Part shown: piece by piece, positions 17,161 through 25,687 of the stretch | Position numbering within the stretch: the stretch's first letter is position 1 | How the letters are laid out: each line of letters opens with the position of its first letter | NCBI RefSeq assembly: GCF_048020265.1 | Contig: NZ_CP171843.1 | Location: forward strand, 2,108,001-2,172,000 | Direction: 5' to 3' | Source of the DNA: Limnohabitans_A sp048020265 | GTDB taxonomy: Bacteria > Pseudomonadota > Gammaproteobacteria > Burkholderiales > Burkholderiaceae_C | DNA: 64,000 bases | Notes under the pieces: model-generated | Told to the model about the DNA's origin: nothing | Database searches by the model: none | The model's input: the letters and a program-made list of their open reading frames with translations, nothing else | Program-made: the position numbers and the translations under genes

Positions 17161-18107
17161 GCGAGGAGTCCTTTCACTTCAGCCAGGGTGGCAGGGTCGT
17201 ACAGCGCCACGCCGTTCAATTCCGCATCAATCCGCTTGGTCATGCCCGCCAGCACCTTACCGGGCCCGCACTCGACCAGGGTGGTCACGCCACGGGCCTT
17301 GATGGCCTGCACGCATTCCACCCAACGCACCGGGCCAAAGGCCTGGCGGTACAGCGCGTCGCGGATGCGGTCGGCGTCGGTTTCGATGGCCACATCGATG
17401 TTGTTGAGCACCGGGATCTGAGGTGCGCCCAGGGTCAAGGTGGCGAGCTTTTCGCGCAGCTTTTCGGCGGCAGGCTTCATCAGGCTCGAATGGAAAGGTG
17501 CCGACACGGGCAAGAGCAACGCGCGCTTGGCACCCAGGCCCTTGAGCACTTCGCAAGCCTTGTCGACCGCCGCCTTGCTGCCCGCGATCACGGTTTGCGC
17601 CGCGTCGTTGAAGTTGACGGCTTCGACCACTTCGGCGCTGTCAGCAGCGAATGTGGCTTGCGCCGCTTTGCAGCCTTCGATGACTGTGTCCGAGGCCAAG
17701 CCCAAAATGGCGGCCATGGCACCCACGCCCACGGGCACGGCTTCTTGCATGGCGGCGGCGCGCAGGCGCACCAGCGGCGCGGCTTGCGTCAATGTCAACA
17801 CACCCGAAGCCACCAAAGCGCTGTATTCGCCCAGCGAATGACCGGCCACTACCGAAGGCTTGGCACCGCCTTCGGCGAGCCAGGCGCGATAAGCAGCCAC
17901 GGCCGACACCAGCATCACGGGCTGGGTGTTGGTGGTCATGGCCAGCGCTTCCTTGGGTCCTTCGTGGATCAGTTGGGCCACGTCTTCGCCCAGTGCATCC
18001 GAGGCTTCTTTCAGCGTTTCAAGCACCACCGGGTGGTCGCTCCAGGCATCCAGCATGCCCACCGATTGGGAGCCCTGGCCGGGAAAAACAAAAGCAAATG
18101 TGGTCAT
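17157..18107 (-). CDS. fabD: Malonyl-CoA:ACP transacylase
   Basis: Loads malonate from CoA onto ACP for fatty-acid synthesis. 316 residues. N-terminal FAFVFPGQGSQSVGM, active-site Ser in GHSLGEYSAL, His in VSAPFHSSLM. ATG 18107 (MTTFAFVFPG) is chosen as the family start; the longer frame to 18164 lacks support. It lies 86 bases after fabH. Confidence 0.96.
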   Translation of the reverse strand: MTTFAFVFPGQGSQSVGMLDAWSDHPVVLETLKEASDALGEDVAQLIHEGPKEALAMTTNTQPVMLVSAVAAYRAWLAEGGAKPSVVAGHSLGEYSALVASGVLTLTQAAPLVRLRAAAMQEAVPVGVGAMAAILGLASDTVIEGCKAAQATFAADSAEVVEAVNFNDAAQTVIAGSKAAVDKACEVLKGLGAKRALLLPVSAPFHSSLMKPAAEKLREKLATLTLGAPQIPVLNNIDVAIETDADRIRDALYRQAFGPVRWVECVQAIKARGVTTLVECGPGKVLAGMTKRIDAELNGVALYDPATLAEVKGLLA

Positions 18108-18193
18108 GTGCAAATTCTGTATCTGTAAAGAATCCAGGAAAGTGAGGTGCATGCCGCGCATCACTGACCCGGGCCTGTCAAATCAACAACCCG

Positions 18194-19171
18194 TCAATAA
18201 CGCAAGAGTACCGAACCCCAGGTGAATCCACCGCCCACACCTTCTAGCATGAGGGTCTGGCCACGCTGGATGCGCCCGTCACGCACGGCGGTATCCAGCG
18301 CCAGCGGGATCGAGGCAGCCGAAGTGTTGCCGTGCTGGTCGACGGTCACCACCACCTTGTCAGCGCCCAGCTTGAGCTTTTTGGCGGTGCTTTGCATGAT
18401 GCGGATGTTGGCCTGGTGCGGGATCAACCAGTCGATGTCGGCATCGGTCAGGTTGGCCTTGGCCAAGCTGGCGCGGGCGGTATCTTCGAGCACACCGACT
18501 GCCAATTTGAAAACGGCCTGCCCGTCCATCTTGAGCACCGGGTCACCCAGAATGGCGCCACGGTTGACGTGACCAGGCACACACAAAATGTCTTTGTATT
18601 TGCCATCGGCGTGCAAATCGGTGGCCAAAATGCCGGGCTGGTCCGAGGCCTCGAGGATCACCGCCCCTGCGCCGTCACCAAACAACACGCAGGTCGTGCG
18701 GTCCTTGAAGTCAAGGATGCGGCTGAAAATTTCAGAGCCGATCACCAGGGCGCGCTTGGCAGAGCCCGATTGGATCATCGAGTCGGCGATGGTCAACGCA
18801 TAAATGAAACCACTGCAAACGGCCTGGACGTCGAATGCCGGGCAGCCTGCTGCGCCCAGTTTGTGCTGCACCATGGTGGCGACAGACGGGAACACCATGT
18901 CGGGAGTTGAGGTGGCCACGATGATCAAATCAATGTCTTTCGCAGCCAGACCTGACGCGGCGAGCGCCTGCCGGGCGGCCTGGACGCCCAGATCGCTGCA
19001 GCCTTGATCGTCGGCCGCAAAGTGCCGGGCGCGGATGCCGGTCCGCTCCACAATCCAGTCGTCGGAGGTTTCAACCCCCTGTTGCGCCAACTCGGCAGCC
19101 AAATCGGCGTTGCTCAGGCGTCTAGCGGGCAGATAACTGCCGGTACCCAAAATACTTGAATAAATTCTCAT
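18194..19171 (-). CDS. fabH: 3-oxoacyl-[ACP] synthase III
   Basis: Initiates fatty-acid synthesis by condensing acetyl-CoA with malonyl-ACP. 325 residues. Catalytic Cys in DVQAVCSGFIYAL, His in PHQANIRIM, Asn in HGNTSAASIPLAL. N-terminus SILGTGSYLPARRL is typical. The start overlaps the plsX stop by 4 bases, implying coupled translation. Confidence 0.97.
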   Translation of the reverse strand: MRIYSSILGTGSYLPARRLSNADLAAELAQQGVETSDDWIVERTGIRARHFAADDQGCSDLGVQAARQALAASGLAAKDIDLIIVATSTPDMVFPSVATMVQHKLGAAGCPAFDVQAVCSGFIYALTIADSMIQSGSAKRALVIGSEIFSRILDFKDRTTCVLFGDGAGAVILEASDQPGILATDLHADGKYKDILCVPGHVNRGAILGDPVLKMDGQAVFKLAVGVLEDTARASLAKANLTDADIDWLIPHQANIRIMQSTAKKLKLGADKVVVTVDQHGNTSAASIPLALDTAVRDGRIQRGQTLMLEGVGGGFTWGSVLLRY

Positions 19172-20232
19172 ACAGATGTGACCGCGGATTCAGATCGCTC
19201 GGCCTGCGCGCCCATCAGTAAAGGGGCGGCATGGGCGATGCGATCCCGAACACGGTCCAGCAATTGGTTTCGGGCTGCATCATAAGCTCGGATCAAAGCG
19301 TTCTCAAAAGCCAACTCGTCGGCCGAGCCGTGGCTTTTGAATACCAGTCCGCGCAAACCCAACAAGGCAGCGCCGTTGTAGCGGCGATGATCCACACGAT
19401 TTTTAAAAGCTGTTAAGACCGGATAGGCCAACAAAGCAGCAGTTTTGGTAAAAATATTGCGAGAAAACTCAGCCTTCAAAAAGCCGCCGACCATGGTCGC
19501 CAAGCCTTCGCTGGCCTTCAAGGCCACATTGCCGACAAAGCCGTCACAGACCACGATGTCCACCGTGCCCTTGAAAATATCGTTACCTTCCACGTTGCCA
19601 TGAAAATTCAAATCTCCGGAGTTGGCCGCAGATCGCAACAATTCACCTGTTTTTTTGATGATTTCATTGCCTTTAATGGCTTCTTCACCGATGTTGAGCA
19701 AGCCTACCGAAGGTTGATCCTTGTCTTGCAGGACCGACACCAGTGCCGAACCCATGACGGCAAACTGCAACAAATGCTCAGGGGTACAGTCGACATTGGC
19801 CCCCAGATCGAGCATGGTGGTACCACCACCCTTGAAGTTGGGCATCTGGCCCGCGATGGCCGGCCGGTCAATGCCGTCCATGGTTTTGAGCACATAACGG
19901 GCAATGGCCATCAAGGCCCCGGTGTTGCCCGCTGACACCGCGGCGGCGGCCTTGCCGTCACGCACCTGCTCGATGGCTACGCGCATGGAAGAGTCTTTCT
20001 TCTTGCGCAAAGCCACCTCCAGTGGATCGTCCATTTCGACCACTTCGGTGGCCGCCACCACCTCGGCGCGGGGATCGGCAAAGGAAGCCAGAGCGTCCGC
20101 ACGCCCCACCAGCAACAAACGTGCATCAGGGTGGGTGACCAGAAAATGGCGGCAAGCCGCCAGCGTGACGCGAGGGCCGTGGTCGCCACCCATGCAATCG
20201 ACAGCCAGGGTGATCGGTAGGGGCGAGGTCAT
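19168..20232 (-). CDS. plsX: Phosphate acyltransferase PlsX
   Basis: Makes acyl-phosphate from acyl-ACP, feeding PlsY for phosphatidic-acid synthesis; peripheral membrane enzyme. 354 residues. N-terminus ITLAVDCMGGDHGP and motifs SAGNTGALMA and CDGFVGNVALKASEG are diagnostic. It is placed between rpmF and fabH, the standard arrangement. A terminator-like hairpin lies between rpmF and this gene and may reduce read-through. Confidence 0.97.
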   Translation of the reverse strand: MTSPLPITLAVDCMGGDHGPRVTLAACRHFLVTHPDARLLLVGRADALASFADPRAEVVAATEVVEMDDPLEVALRKKKDSSMRVAIEQVRDGKAAAAVSAGNTGALMAIARYVLKTMDGIDRPAIAGQMPNFKGGGTTMLDLGANVDCTPEHLLQFAVMGSALVSVLQDKDQPSVGLLNIGEEAIKGNEIIKKTGELLRSAANSGDLNFHGNVEGNDIFKGTVDIVVCDGFVGNVALKASEGLATMVGGFLKAEFSRNIFTKTAALLAYPVLTAFKNRVDHRRYNGAALLGLRGLVFKSHGSADELAFENALIRAYDAARNQLLDRVRDRIAHAAPLLMGAQAERSESAVTSV

Positions 20233-20280
20233 GGAATCCTAGAGCTCAAAACCGTTTTAAAAATCCCAAGCCATAAAAAC

Positions 20281-20317
20281 AAAAGCCCGAGGCTACTTGC
20301 AAAGTAGCGCCGGGCCT
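20281..20317 (-). terminator. Terminator-like hairpin between rpmF and plsX
   Basis: Minus-strand outer stem GCCCG / CGGGC and inner stem GCTAC / GTAGC with a 7-base loop, followed by TTTTGTTTTT. It lies 25 bases after the rpmF stop and could give rpmF higher expression than plsX-fab. Confidence 0.75.
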
Positions 20318-20341
20318 CTTGAGGCTTGGGGCTGACGCCGA

Positions 20342-20524
20342 TCAGGCTTCAGATTTGTTTTTCAACACCTGGCGGCCACGGTAAAAACCGTTGGGGCTGA
20401 TGTGGTGACGCAGGTGGGTTTCGCCTGTGGTGGGCTCGACTGCGATGCCGGGCACGTTCAGGGCGTTGTGCGAACGGTGCATACCGCGCTTGGAAGGCGA
20501 CTTTTTATTTTGCTGAACAGCCAT
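20342..20524 (-). CDS. rpmF: 50S ribosomal protein L32
   Basis: Small basic ribosomal protein of 60 residues starting MAVQQNKKSPSKRGMHRSHN, the bacterial L32 signature. The zinc-type cysteine knuckle is absent, as in the Cys-less L32 of betaproteobacteria. It sits between yceD and plsX, the normal location. A TATAAT box lies about 95 bases upstream. Confidence 0.97.
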   Translation of the reverse strand: MAVQQNKKSPSKRGMHRSHNALNVPGIAVEPTTGETHLRHHISPNGFYRGRQVLKNKSEA

Positions 20525-20616
20525 GATGGCTCCTTGGAAGCTGGGAGGCCGCGCAAATGAAGACGCAGCGTCTGGTTGATGAGAATGTCACCCAGCATTG
20601 CTGAGCGAAGCCATTG

Positions 20617-20645
20617 ATTATAGCCTAAGACAAGCCCCACATGAA
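20617..20645 (-). promoter_or_regulatory. Probable sigma-70 promoter for rpmF
   Basis: Minus strand: perfect -10 TATAAT (20622-20617), 17 bases from a weak -35 TTCATG (20645-20640). It lies between yceD and rpmF, overlapping a hairpin (AGCCCC / GGGGCT, 20633-20652) that may act as a weak yceD terminator. Confidence 0.5.
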
Positions 20646-20661
20646 AGGGGCTATTACAGGC

Positions 20662-21213
20662 TCATTGAGGCTTGCCGGTTTTCAAGCCTGCCAGAACACC
20701 AAACGGGTTCGGGCGCTCGGCGGCCACTTCGAACTCCGGATCCACCGCCGACATGGGCACGGCCTGCGGGCAAACTTCGTGCAAAGGCACCAGTGGCAAA
20801 GACAAAATCAGTTCATCCTCGACCAAAGCCAGGGCATCGAAGTCGCGGCTGATGACCAAAATATCCTCTTCGGCCTCATCGTCCAATGCCGCGGCGGTGG
20901 CTTCGTCGGCCACAAAGCGAAATGAGCGCTCGGCCTCCACCGTTTCCAGCACCGGGGTCAGGCACCGCTGGCACTGCATGGGCAAATCCACGGTCGCATG
21001 CAAATCCAGCCAAATCTGGTCTGCCCCGCCCGATTGAGGGACAGTGTGGCCTTGCAAGCGCCAAACCACCCGGCCAGCGGCCAGTTGCGCTTGGCCCCAT
21101 TGCTCCTCGGCCAAACGTGGCCAATCGGCCAAGGCCCCTTCTCCCTCCAGGTGCATGGCGTCACGGGCAAAAGACAGCAAGTCCAAGTGTTGGGGGTCCA
21201 ATTTTTTTTCCAT
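20662..21213 (-). CDS. yceD: YceD/DUF177 family protein
   Basis: 183 residues, the protein linked to 23S rRNA accumulation, always found next to rpmF. It has the DUF177 pair of cysteines in MQCQRCLTPV and the acidic region DDEAEEDILV followed by ELILSLPLVP and HEVCP. The exact molecular role is not settled. ATG 21213 is divergent from maf with only 36 bases between, so both promoters must be compact or overlap coding sequence. Confidence 0.88.
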   Translation of the reverse strand: MEKKLDPQHLDLLSFARDAMHLEGEGALADWPRLAEEQWGQAQLAAGRVVWRLQGHTVPQSGGADQIWLDLHATVDLPMQCQRCLTPVLETVEAERSFRFVADEATAAALDDEAEEDILVISRDFDALALVEDELILSLPLVPLHEVCPQAVPMSAVDPEFEVAAERPNPFGVLAGLKTGKPQ

Positions 21214-21249
21214 GGCTGCAGTGTAAGAGAATCACCCATCCGAATTTCA

Positions 21250-21876
21250 ATGGGGATTTGCGCCTTGACACCGACATCTGCTGCCACACCTGCCCTCAGC
21301 CGCCCTGTGGTGCTGGGCTCGACCTCGCGCTATCGGCGCGAATTGCTGGAGCGCTTGCGCATCCCTTTCAGCGTGACCGCGCCCGAAGTGGACGAAACCC
21401 CCATAACGGGTGAAAGCCCCAGGAATCTGGCCTTGCGCCTGGCTTTGGCCAAAGCACAGGCCGTGGCCGCCTTGCACCCCGAAGCGGTGGTGATTGGCTC
21501 GGACCAAGTGGCCGATTTGGCGGGTCAGCCCTTGGGCAAGCCGGGCGAGCACGCGCGCGCGGTGCAGCAACTGCGCCAGATGCGCGGCCAAACGGTGATT
21601 TTTCAGACCGCGCTGGCGGTGGTGTGCCGGGCCACAGGCTTTGAAGCGGTCGATCTGGCCGAAGTCCGGGTGGTCTTTCGTGACCTGAGCGATGCTGAAA
21701 TCGAGGCGTACTTGCAGGCAGAAAAGCCTTACGACTGTGCAGGCAGCGCCAAAAGCGAAGGCTTGGGCATTGCCTTGCTCGAGTCGATTGACAACGATGA
21801 CCCCACTGCCTTGGTCGGCCTGCCCCTCATCCGCACCGCACGCCTGTTGCGTCAGGCTGGAGTGAAACTGTTGTGA
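21250..21876 (+). CDS. maf: Maf-like nucleotide pyrophosphatase, YceF type
   Basis: House-cleaning enzyme that hydrolyses modified nucleoside triphosphates; the YceF subgroup prefers 7-methyl-GTP. 208 residues. LGSTSRYRRELLERL with the substrate-binding Ser-Arg, APEVDETP, IGSDQVADL with catalytic Asp, CAGSAKSEG and TALVGLPLI closely follow E. coli YceF. The ATG at 21250 is the first sensible start; a slightly later one is possible. The stop overlaps the next gene as GTGA. Confidence 0.9.
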   Translation: MGICALTPTSAATPALSRPVVLGSTSRYRRELLERLRIPFSVTAPEVDETPITGESPRNLALRLALAKAQAVAALHPEAVVIGSDQVADLAGQPLGKPGEHARAVQQLRQMRGQTVIFQTALAVVCRATGFEAVDLAEVRVVFRDLSDAEIEAYLQAEKPYDCAGSAKSEGLGIALLESIDNDDPTALVGLPLIRTARLLRQAGVKLL

Positions 21877-22646
21877 GCGCCCCCAAGTCACTCAAAGGCC
21901 GCCTTTTTTTGGTCCCCACGCCACTGGACTTTGGCTGTACCGAACAAGCCCCCATCGCCGATGTCTTGCCCGCCAAGACCTTGGCCACGGCTGCCGGCAT
22001 CCAGCACTGGGTCTGCGAAAACGCGAAAAGCACACGCGCTTTTTTGAAACGCGTGGGCGAAACCCACCCCTTGATCGCCCCCCTGGCCGAGCAAAGCATC
22101 ACCGAATTGCCCCGCCACGTGCACAAGAAAGGCGACCACCAATCGGATTTTGATGGCAAACCGCTGCTGGCAGCCGCTTTGCAAGGACACGATGTGGGCC
22201 TGATCAGCGAAGCGGGCATGCCCGCAGTGGCCGACCCCGGCAGTTCGGTCGTGCGGGCAGCGCACGATCTGGGCATTGCCGTGGTGCCGCTGGTCGGCCC
22301 GGTGTCCTTGCTGCTGGCCTTGGCCGCCAGTGGCCTCAATGGCCAGAACTTTGCCTTTGTGGGCTACCTGCCGCAAGACGCAGGGGAGCGAACAGCCCGC
22401 CTGAAACAGCTGGAGTCACTGGCCCTCAAAACCGGCCAGACCCAGTTGTGGATCGAAACCCCCTACCGCAATGCGGCCATGCTCAGCGGCTTGCTGCAGA
22501 GCCTGAACGCCAACACGCGCCTGGCCATCGCCAGCGGCTTGACGTTGCCGTCGGCCAGTATCCAAAGCCACACCGTGGCGCAATGGAAAAAGGGCAGACA
22601 AGGCCCGGATGGGCACACGCCCGCGGTTTATGCCATCGGGCCTTGA
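21873..22646 (+). CDS. SAM-dependent methyltransferase, tetrapyrrole methylase fold (RsmI-like)
   Basis: 257 residues. It has GRLFLVPTPLDFG at the N-terminus, DVGLISEAGMPAVADPGS and PLVGPVSLLLALAASG, the signatures of the TP-methylase family to which RsmI belongs. The RsmI C-terminal domain is not evident, so the substrate is uncertain; an rRNA methylation role is only a guess. GTG 21873 overlaps the maf stop, indicating coupling. It ends 21 bases from the convergent sppA stop. Confidence 0.75.
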   Translation: MSAPKSLKGRLFLVPTPLDFGCTEQAPIADVLPAKTLATAAGIQHWVCENAKSTRAFLKRVGETHPLIAPLAEQSITELPRHVHKKGDHQSDFDGKPLLAAALQGHDVGLISEAGMPAVADPGSSVVRAAHDLGIAVVPLVGPVSLLLALAASGLNGQNFAFVGYLPQDAGERTARLKQLESLALKTGQTQLWIETPYRNAAMLSGLLQSLNANTRLAIASGLTLPSASIQSHTVAQWKKGRQGPDGHTPAVYAIGP

Positions 22647-22667
22647 TGGGGTGTGAGGCCTTGCGAC

Positions 22668-23663
22668 TCAGCGCAGGCCAGTGCTGCTGCGAAATGCACG
22701 CACCGAGCCCTCGCCCACGGCAGCGCCAAAGCGCTTGACCAGACGCTCAGCCACATTTTCACGCTGCGTGTAATCGATCACATCCGGGGCCTTGACCACT
22801 TCACGGGCAACGCCGTCCAGACTGCCCAGGCTGTCGGCCAAACCCAGATCCACCGCCTGCTGCCCACTCCAGAACAGACCGCTGAACATCTCGGGGGTTT
22901 CCTTCAGGCGATCGCCACGCCCTTTTTTCACCACCTCGATGAACTGGGTGTGGATTTGGTCCAGCATGGCCTGAGCGTGCTTGCGCTGGGGCTCGGTTTG
23001 TGGACTGAACGGGTCCAGAAAACCCTTGTTGGCCCCGGCCGTCATCAAACGACGCTCCACACCCAACTTATTCATCAGTTCGGTGAACCCAAAGCCGTCC
23101 ATCAGCACGCCAATGCTGCCCACGATGCTGGCCTTGTCGACATAAATCTTGTCTGCCGCAGCCGCAATGTAGTAAGCAGCTGAAGCGCAGGACTCTTCCA
23201 CCACAGCGTAGATGGGCTTGTTATGCAAAGCCCGCAAACGAACAATCTCATCATTGATCAGACCGGCCTGCACGGGGCTTCCGCCGGGGGAATTGATCAA
23301 CAACACCAGCGCCTGGGAGCCCGAGTCTTCCAAAGCCAGGCGCATGGACGACATGACGTTTTCCGCGCTGGCTTCGGTCTCTGAGCCGATCTCGCCCACG
23401 ATGGACACCATGGCCGTGTGCGGCATGCTCGGGTTGCTCGTGGGCGAGCTGTAACTGAACAGTTGCCAAAACACCACCGCCAAAAACGCCAACCAAGCCA
23501 CGCGCAGACCCACCTTCCAGCGGCGGGCTGTTTTCTGCTCTTTCAAATTGGCAAAAGCTAACTGCTCCAGGGTCTGGCGCGCCCAACCATCTTCCATGAC
23601 CGTGGTGGCCTTGGATGGTTCATTGGAGGTCGGAGCGGACACGGGGTCCTGAGGGTCTTGCAT
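22668..23663 (-). CDS. sppA: S49-family signal peptide peptidase SppA (short type)
   Basis: Membrane-bound serine/lysine protease that digests cleaved signal peptides. 331 residues, the single-domain short type. One membrane segment (about 52-72, VGLRVAWLAFLAVVFWQLF). LLINSPGGSPVQAG is the S49 motif, the nucleophile Ser lies in SCASAAYYIAAA and the Lys in AGANKGFLDPF. The start is ATG 23663, two bases after the Rieske gene stop; an upstream TTG is less likely. Confidence 0.88.
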   Translation of the reverse strand: MQDPQDPVSAPTSNEPSKATTVMEDGWARQTLEQLAFANLKEQKTARRWKVGLRVAWLAFLAVVFWQLFSYSSPTSNPSMPHTAMVSIVGEIGSETEASAENVMSSMRLALEDSGSQALVLLINSPGGSPVQAGLINDEIVRLRALHNKPIYAVVEESCASAAYYIAAAADKIYVDKASIVGSIGVLMDGFGFTELMNKLGVERRLMTAGANKGFLDPFSPQTEPQRKHAQAMLDQIHTQFIEVVKKGRGDRLKETPEMFSGLFWSGQQAVDLGLADSLGSLDGVAREVVKAPDVIDYTQRENVAERLVKRFGAAVGEGSVRAFRSSTGLR

Positions 23664-23665
23664 GG

Positions 23666-24031
23666 TCAAAATTCAAGGGGTTTCAAGTTGTAGGCAGTAT
23701 GCCAGTGAACCACGCCGTCGCCCTCTGAAAGGTCTATTTTGACCAAGCCGCCACGGCAAGGGCCGCCCGAACAAGCGCCTGTATCCGGTTGGTAAGTGGC
23801 GCCGTGCGTGGCGCACATGAGCCACCGCCCTGTGTCGTCAAAAAAACGGTCGGGTTGGTAGTCCATTTCCATGGCCACATGGGTGCAGCGGTTCAGGTAG
23901 GCGTGCACTTGGCCCTGGTAACGAATGGCAAAAGCCCGGCAGGTCTGTCCGGCGTACACGATGTCAAAGGGCACTGCCCGTCCGCCGTTGACCAGATCGG
24001 CGCTGTTGCACAGAGGAATCATCTGCTCCAT
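23666..24031 (-). CDS. Rieske-type [2Fe-2S] ferredoxin
   Basis: 121-residue soluble electron-transfer protein. The cluster ligands are in RCTHVAMEMD (Cys, His) and CATHGATY (Cys, His), the C-x-H ... C-x2-H pattern; extra cysteines occur in GACSGGPCRGG. No membrane segment and no oxygenase domain. ATG 24031 is preceded by GAGGTG at good spacing; the longer frame begins with TTG. It lies between the HAD phosphatase and sppA, a conserved trio in related genomes; the redox partner is unknown. Confidence 0.85.
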   Translation of the reverse strand: MEQMIPLCNSADLVNGGRAVPFDIVYAGQTCRAFAIRYQGQVHAYLNRCTHVAMEMDYQPDRFFDDTGRWLMCATHGATYQPDTGACSGGPCRGGLVKIDLSEGDGVVHWHTAYNLKPLEF

Positions 24032-24045
24032 GGGGGCACCTCGTT

Positions 24046-24723
24046 TCAAGCGTGCTGCAGCAACCAGTCGTGCAATTCACGCACGCTGTGCGCCACATGG
24101 CGCGGCTTCAGCACATGAAAAGCCTCAGGCTCGTGGGCCCCGTAACTCACGCCCACGCTGGCGCAACCTGCATTCAGGGCCATCTGCAGGTCATGCGTGG
24201 TATCGCCAATCATCAAGGTGCGCTCGGGCTCTGCGCCAAATTCGCGCATCAACTCGTGCAGCATCAAGGGGTTGGGCTTGCCTGCGGTCTCATCGGCCGT
24301 GCGCGAACCATCGAACACACCGCGCAGCTCCACCGCCTGCAAAGCCTCGTTCAGGCCAGAACGGCTTTTGCCGGTGGCAACCGTCAGCCAGTGGTGCCGG
24401 GCTTTGAGGGCGTCGAGCAAATCCAGCACGCCCTCAAACAAGCTGATGTCGTTCTGGTGCTGCAGGTAATGGTGGCGGTAGCGCTCGCCCAGGGCCGGGT
24501 ATTTGTCTTTCGGCACATCGGGCGCGGCGTGGGCCAGCGCGGGCAACAGCGACATGCCGATCACATACGATGCCGCCTCGCGCGTGGGCTCCTGCCCTCC
24601 CACATCCACCACCGCCCGCTGGATGCAGCGGGTGATGATGGCGGTGGAGTCAAACAAAGTGCCATCCCAATCGAAAGCGATCAGGTCAAACTGGCGGGGT
24701 CGGGCGTTGGGCATGGTCGACAT
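24046..24723 (-). CDS. HAD-family phosphatase, Gph/PGP-like
   Basis: 225 residues. Motif I is FDWDGTLFDS (nucleophile and acid Asp), motif II TVATGKSRSGL, motif III Lys in GKPNPLML and motif IV GDTTHDLQMA, with an alpha-helical cap. Phosphoglycolate phosphatase is the closest known role, but specificity cannot be read from sequence. ATG 24723 gives a 38-base overlap with rluC; MPNARPRQ at 24714 is an alternative. Confidence 0.85.
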   Translation of the reverse strand: MSTMPNARPRQFDLIAFDWDGTLFDSTAIITRCIQRAVVDVGGQEPTREAASYVIGMSLLPALAHAAPDVPKDKYPALGERYRHHYLQHQNDISLFEGVLDLLDALKARHHWLTVATGKSRSGLNEALQAVELRGVFDGSRTADETAGKPNPLMLHELMREFGAEPERTLMIGDTTHDLQMALNAGCASVGVSYGAHEPEAFHVLKPRHVAHSVRELHDWLLQHA

Positions 24724-25687
24724 ACGCTTTCAATTCGGGGGGTAAATCGGCCTGCAGGGCGACACGCTCGGCGGTCGCCGGGTGGTTGAACTGCAGGCGC
24801 CAGGCATGCAAAAACATGCGTTTGAGGCCCGGGCTGGCGGACGGTTTCTGGAGTTGGCGATTCCACTCGAAATCGCCGTACTTGTCATCGCCCGCGATCG
24901 GATGCCCTTGCGAGGCCAGGTGCACGCGGATCTGATGGGTGCGCCCGGTCTTGATGGTGACCTCCAGCAAAGTGGCGCCAGGCAAGCGCTGCGCGATCTT
25001 GACCAAGGTAATCGAACGCATGCCGTCCGGGTCTTCAGGGGTGGTGACCCTGACCCTGCGCTCACCGTCGGGCAGCAAAAACTTGTGCAGCGGCTGGTCG
25101 ATCACCTTGAGTTTGGCGGGCCAGTCCCCTTTGACCAGCGCCAAATAGGTCTTGCCCGTTTCACGCTCACGGAACTGGTCTTGCAGGTGCTTCAGGGCGC
25201 TGCGCTTTTTGGCCACCAGCAAAATCCCGCTGGTGTCGCGGTCCAGCCGATGCACCAATTCCAGCAACTTGGCCTCTGGGCGGGCTTGGCGCAGCTGCTC
25301 AATCACGCCAAAACTCACCCCCGAGCCGCCATGCACCGCTACCCCAGCTGGTTTGTCGATCGCCATCAGACTGTCGTCTTCCAAAAGCACCGGAAATTCA
25401 CGCCCAGGTGCTGGGCGCTCGGTTTTTTCGGCGACTTTTTCAGAAATACGCACAGGCGGCAAACGCACCTCGTCGCCGTTTTCGACCCGGGTCTCGGCCG
25501 AAGCACGGCCTTTGTTGATGCGCACTTCGCCGCTGCGGATGATGCGGTAGACGTGGGTTTTGGGCACACCCTTCAAATGACGCATCAAAAAGTTGTCCAA
25601 TCGCTGACCGGCCGACTCTTCGTCAACCAACAACCATTTGACGGCAGGCGTCGCAGCGGCAGTCTTGGACCCTATAATGTGATTCAC
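24686..25687 (-). CDS. rluC: 23S rRNA pseudouridine synthase RluC
   Basis: Makes pseudouridines in 23S rRNA (positions 955, 2504, 2580 in E. coli). 333 residues. An N-terminal S4 RNA-binding domain (GQRLDNFLMRHLKGVPKTHV) is followed by the RluA-type catalytic domain with HRLDRDTSG carrying the catalytic Asp and KTGRTHQIRVH. GTG 25687 is preferred; an upstream GTG/TTG region lacks family support. rluC is divergent from rne as in E. coli; the rne promoter -10 overlaps the start region. Confidence 0.92.
   Translation of the reverse strand: MNHIIGSKTAAATPAVKWLLVDEESAGQRLDNFLMRHLKGVPKTHVYRIIRSGEVRINKGRASAETRVENGDEVRLPPVRISEKVAEKTERPAPGREFPVLLEDDSLMAIDKPAGVAVHGGSGVSFGVIEQLRQARPEAKLLELVHRLDRDTSGILLVAKKRSALKHLQDQFRERETGKTYLALVKGDWPAKLKVIDQPLHKFLLPDGERRVRVTTPEDPDGMRSITLVKIAQRLPGATLLEVTIKTGRTHQIRVHLASQGHPIAGDDKYGDFEWNRQLQKPSASPGLKRMFLHAWRLQFNHPATAERVALQADLPPELKAYVDHAQRPTPPV
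25673..25678 (+). promoter_or_regulatory. rne: Likely -10 box of the rne promoter
   Basis: A perfect TATAAT on the plus strand just inside the rluC start. No good -35 exists at 17 bases (CGTCGC), so it would depend on the strong -10. If used, transcription starts near 25685 and gives an rne leader of about 600 nt. Confidence 0.45.
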
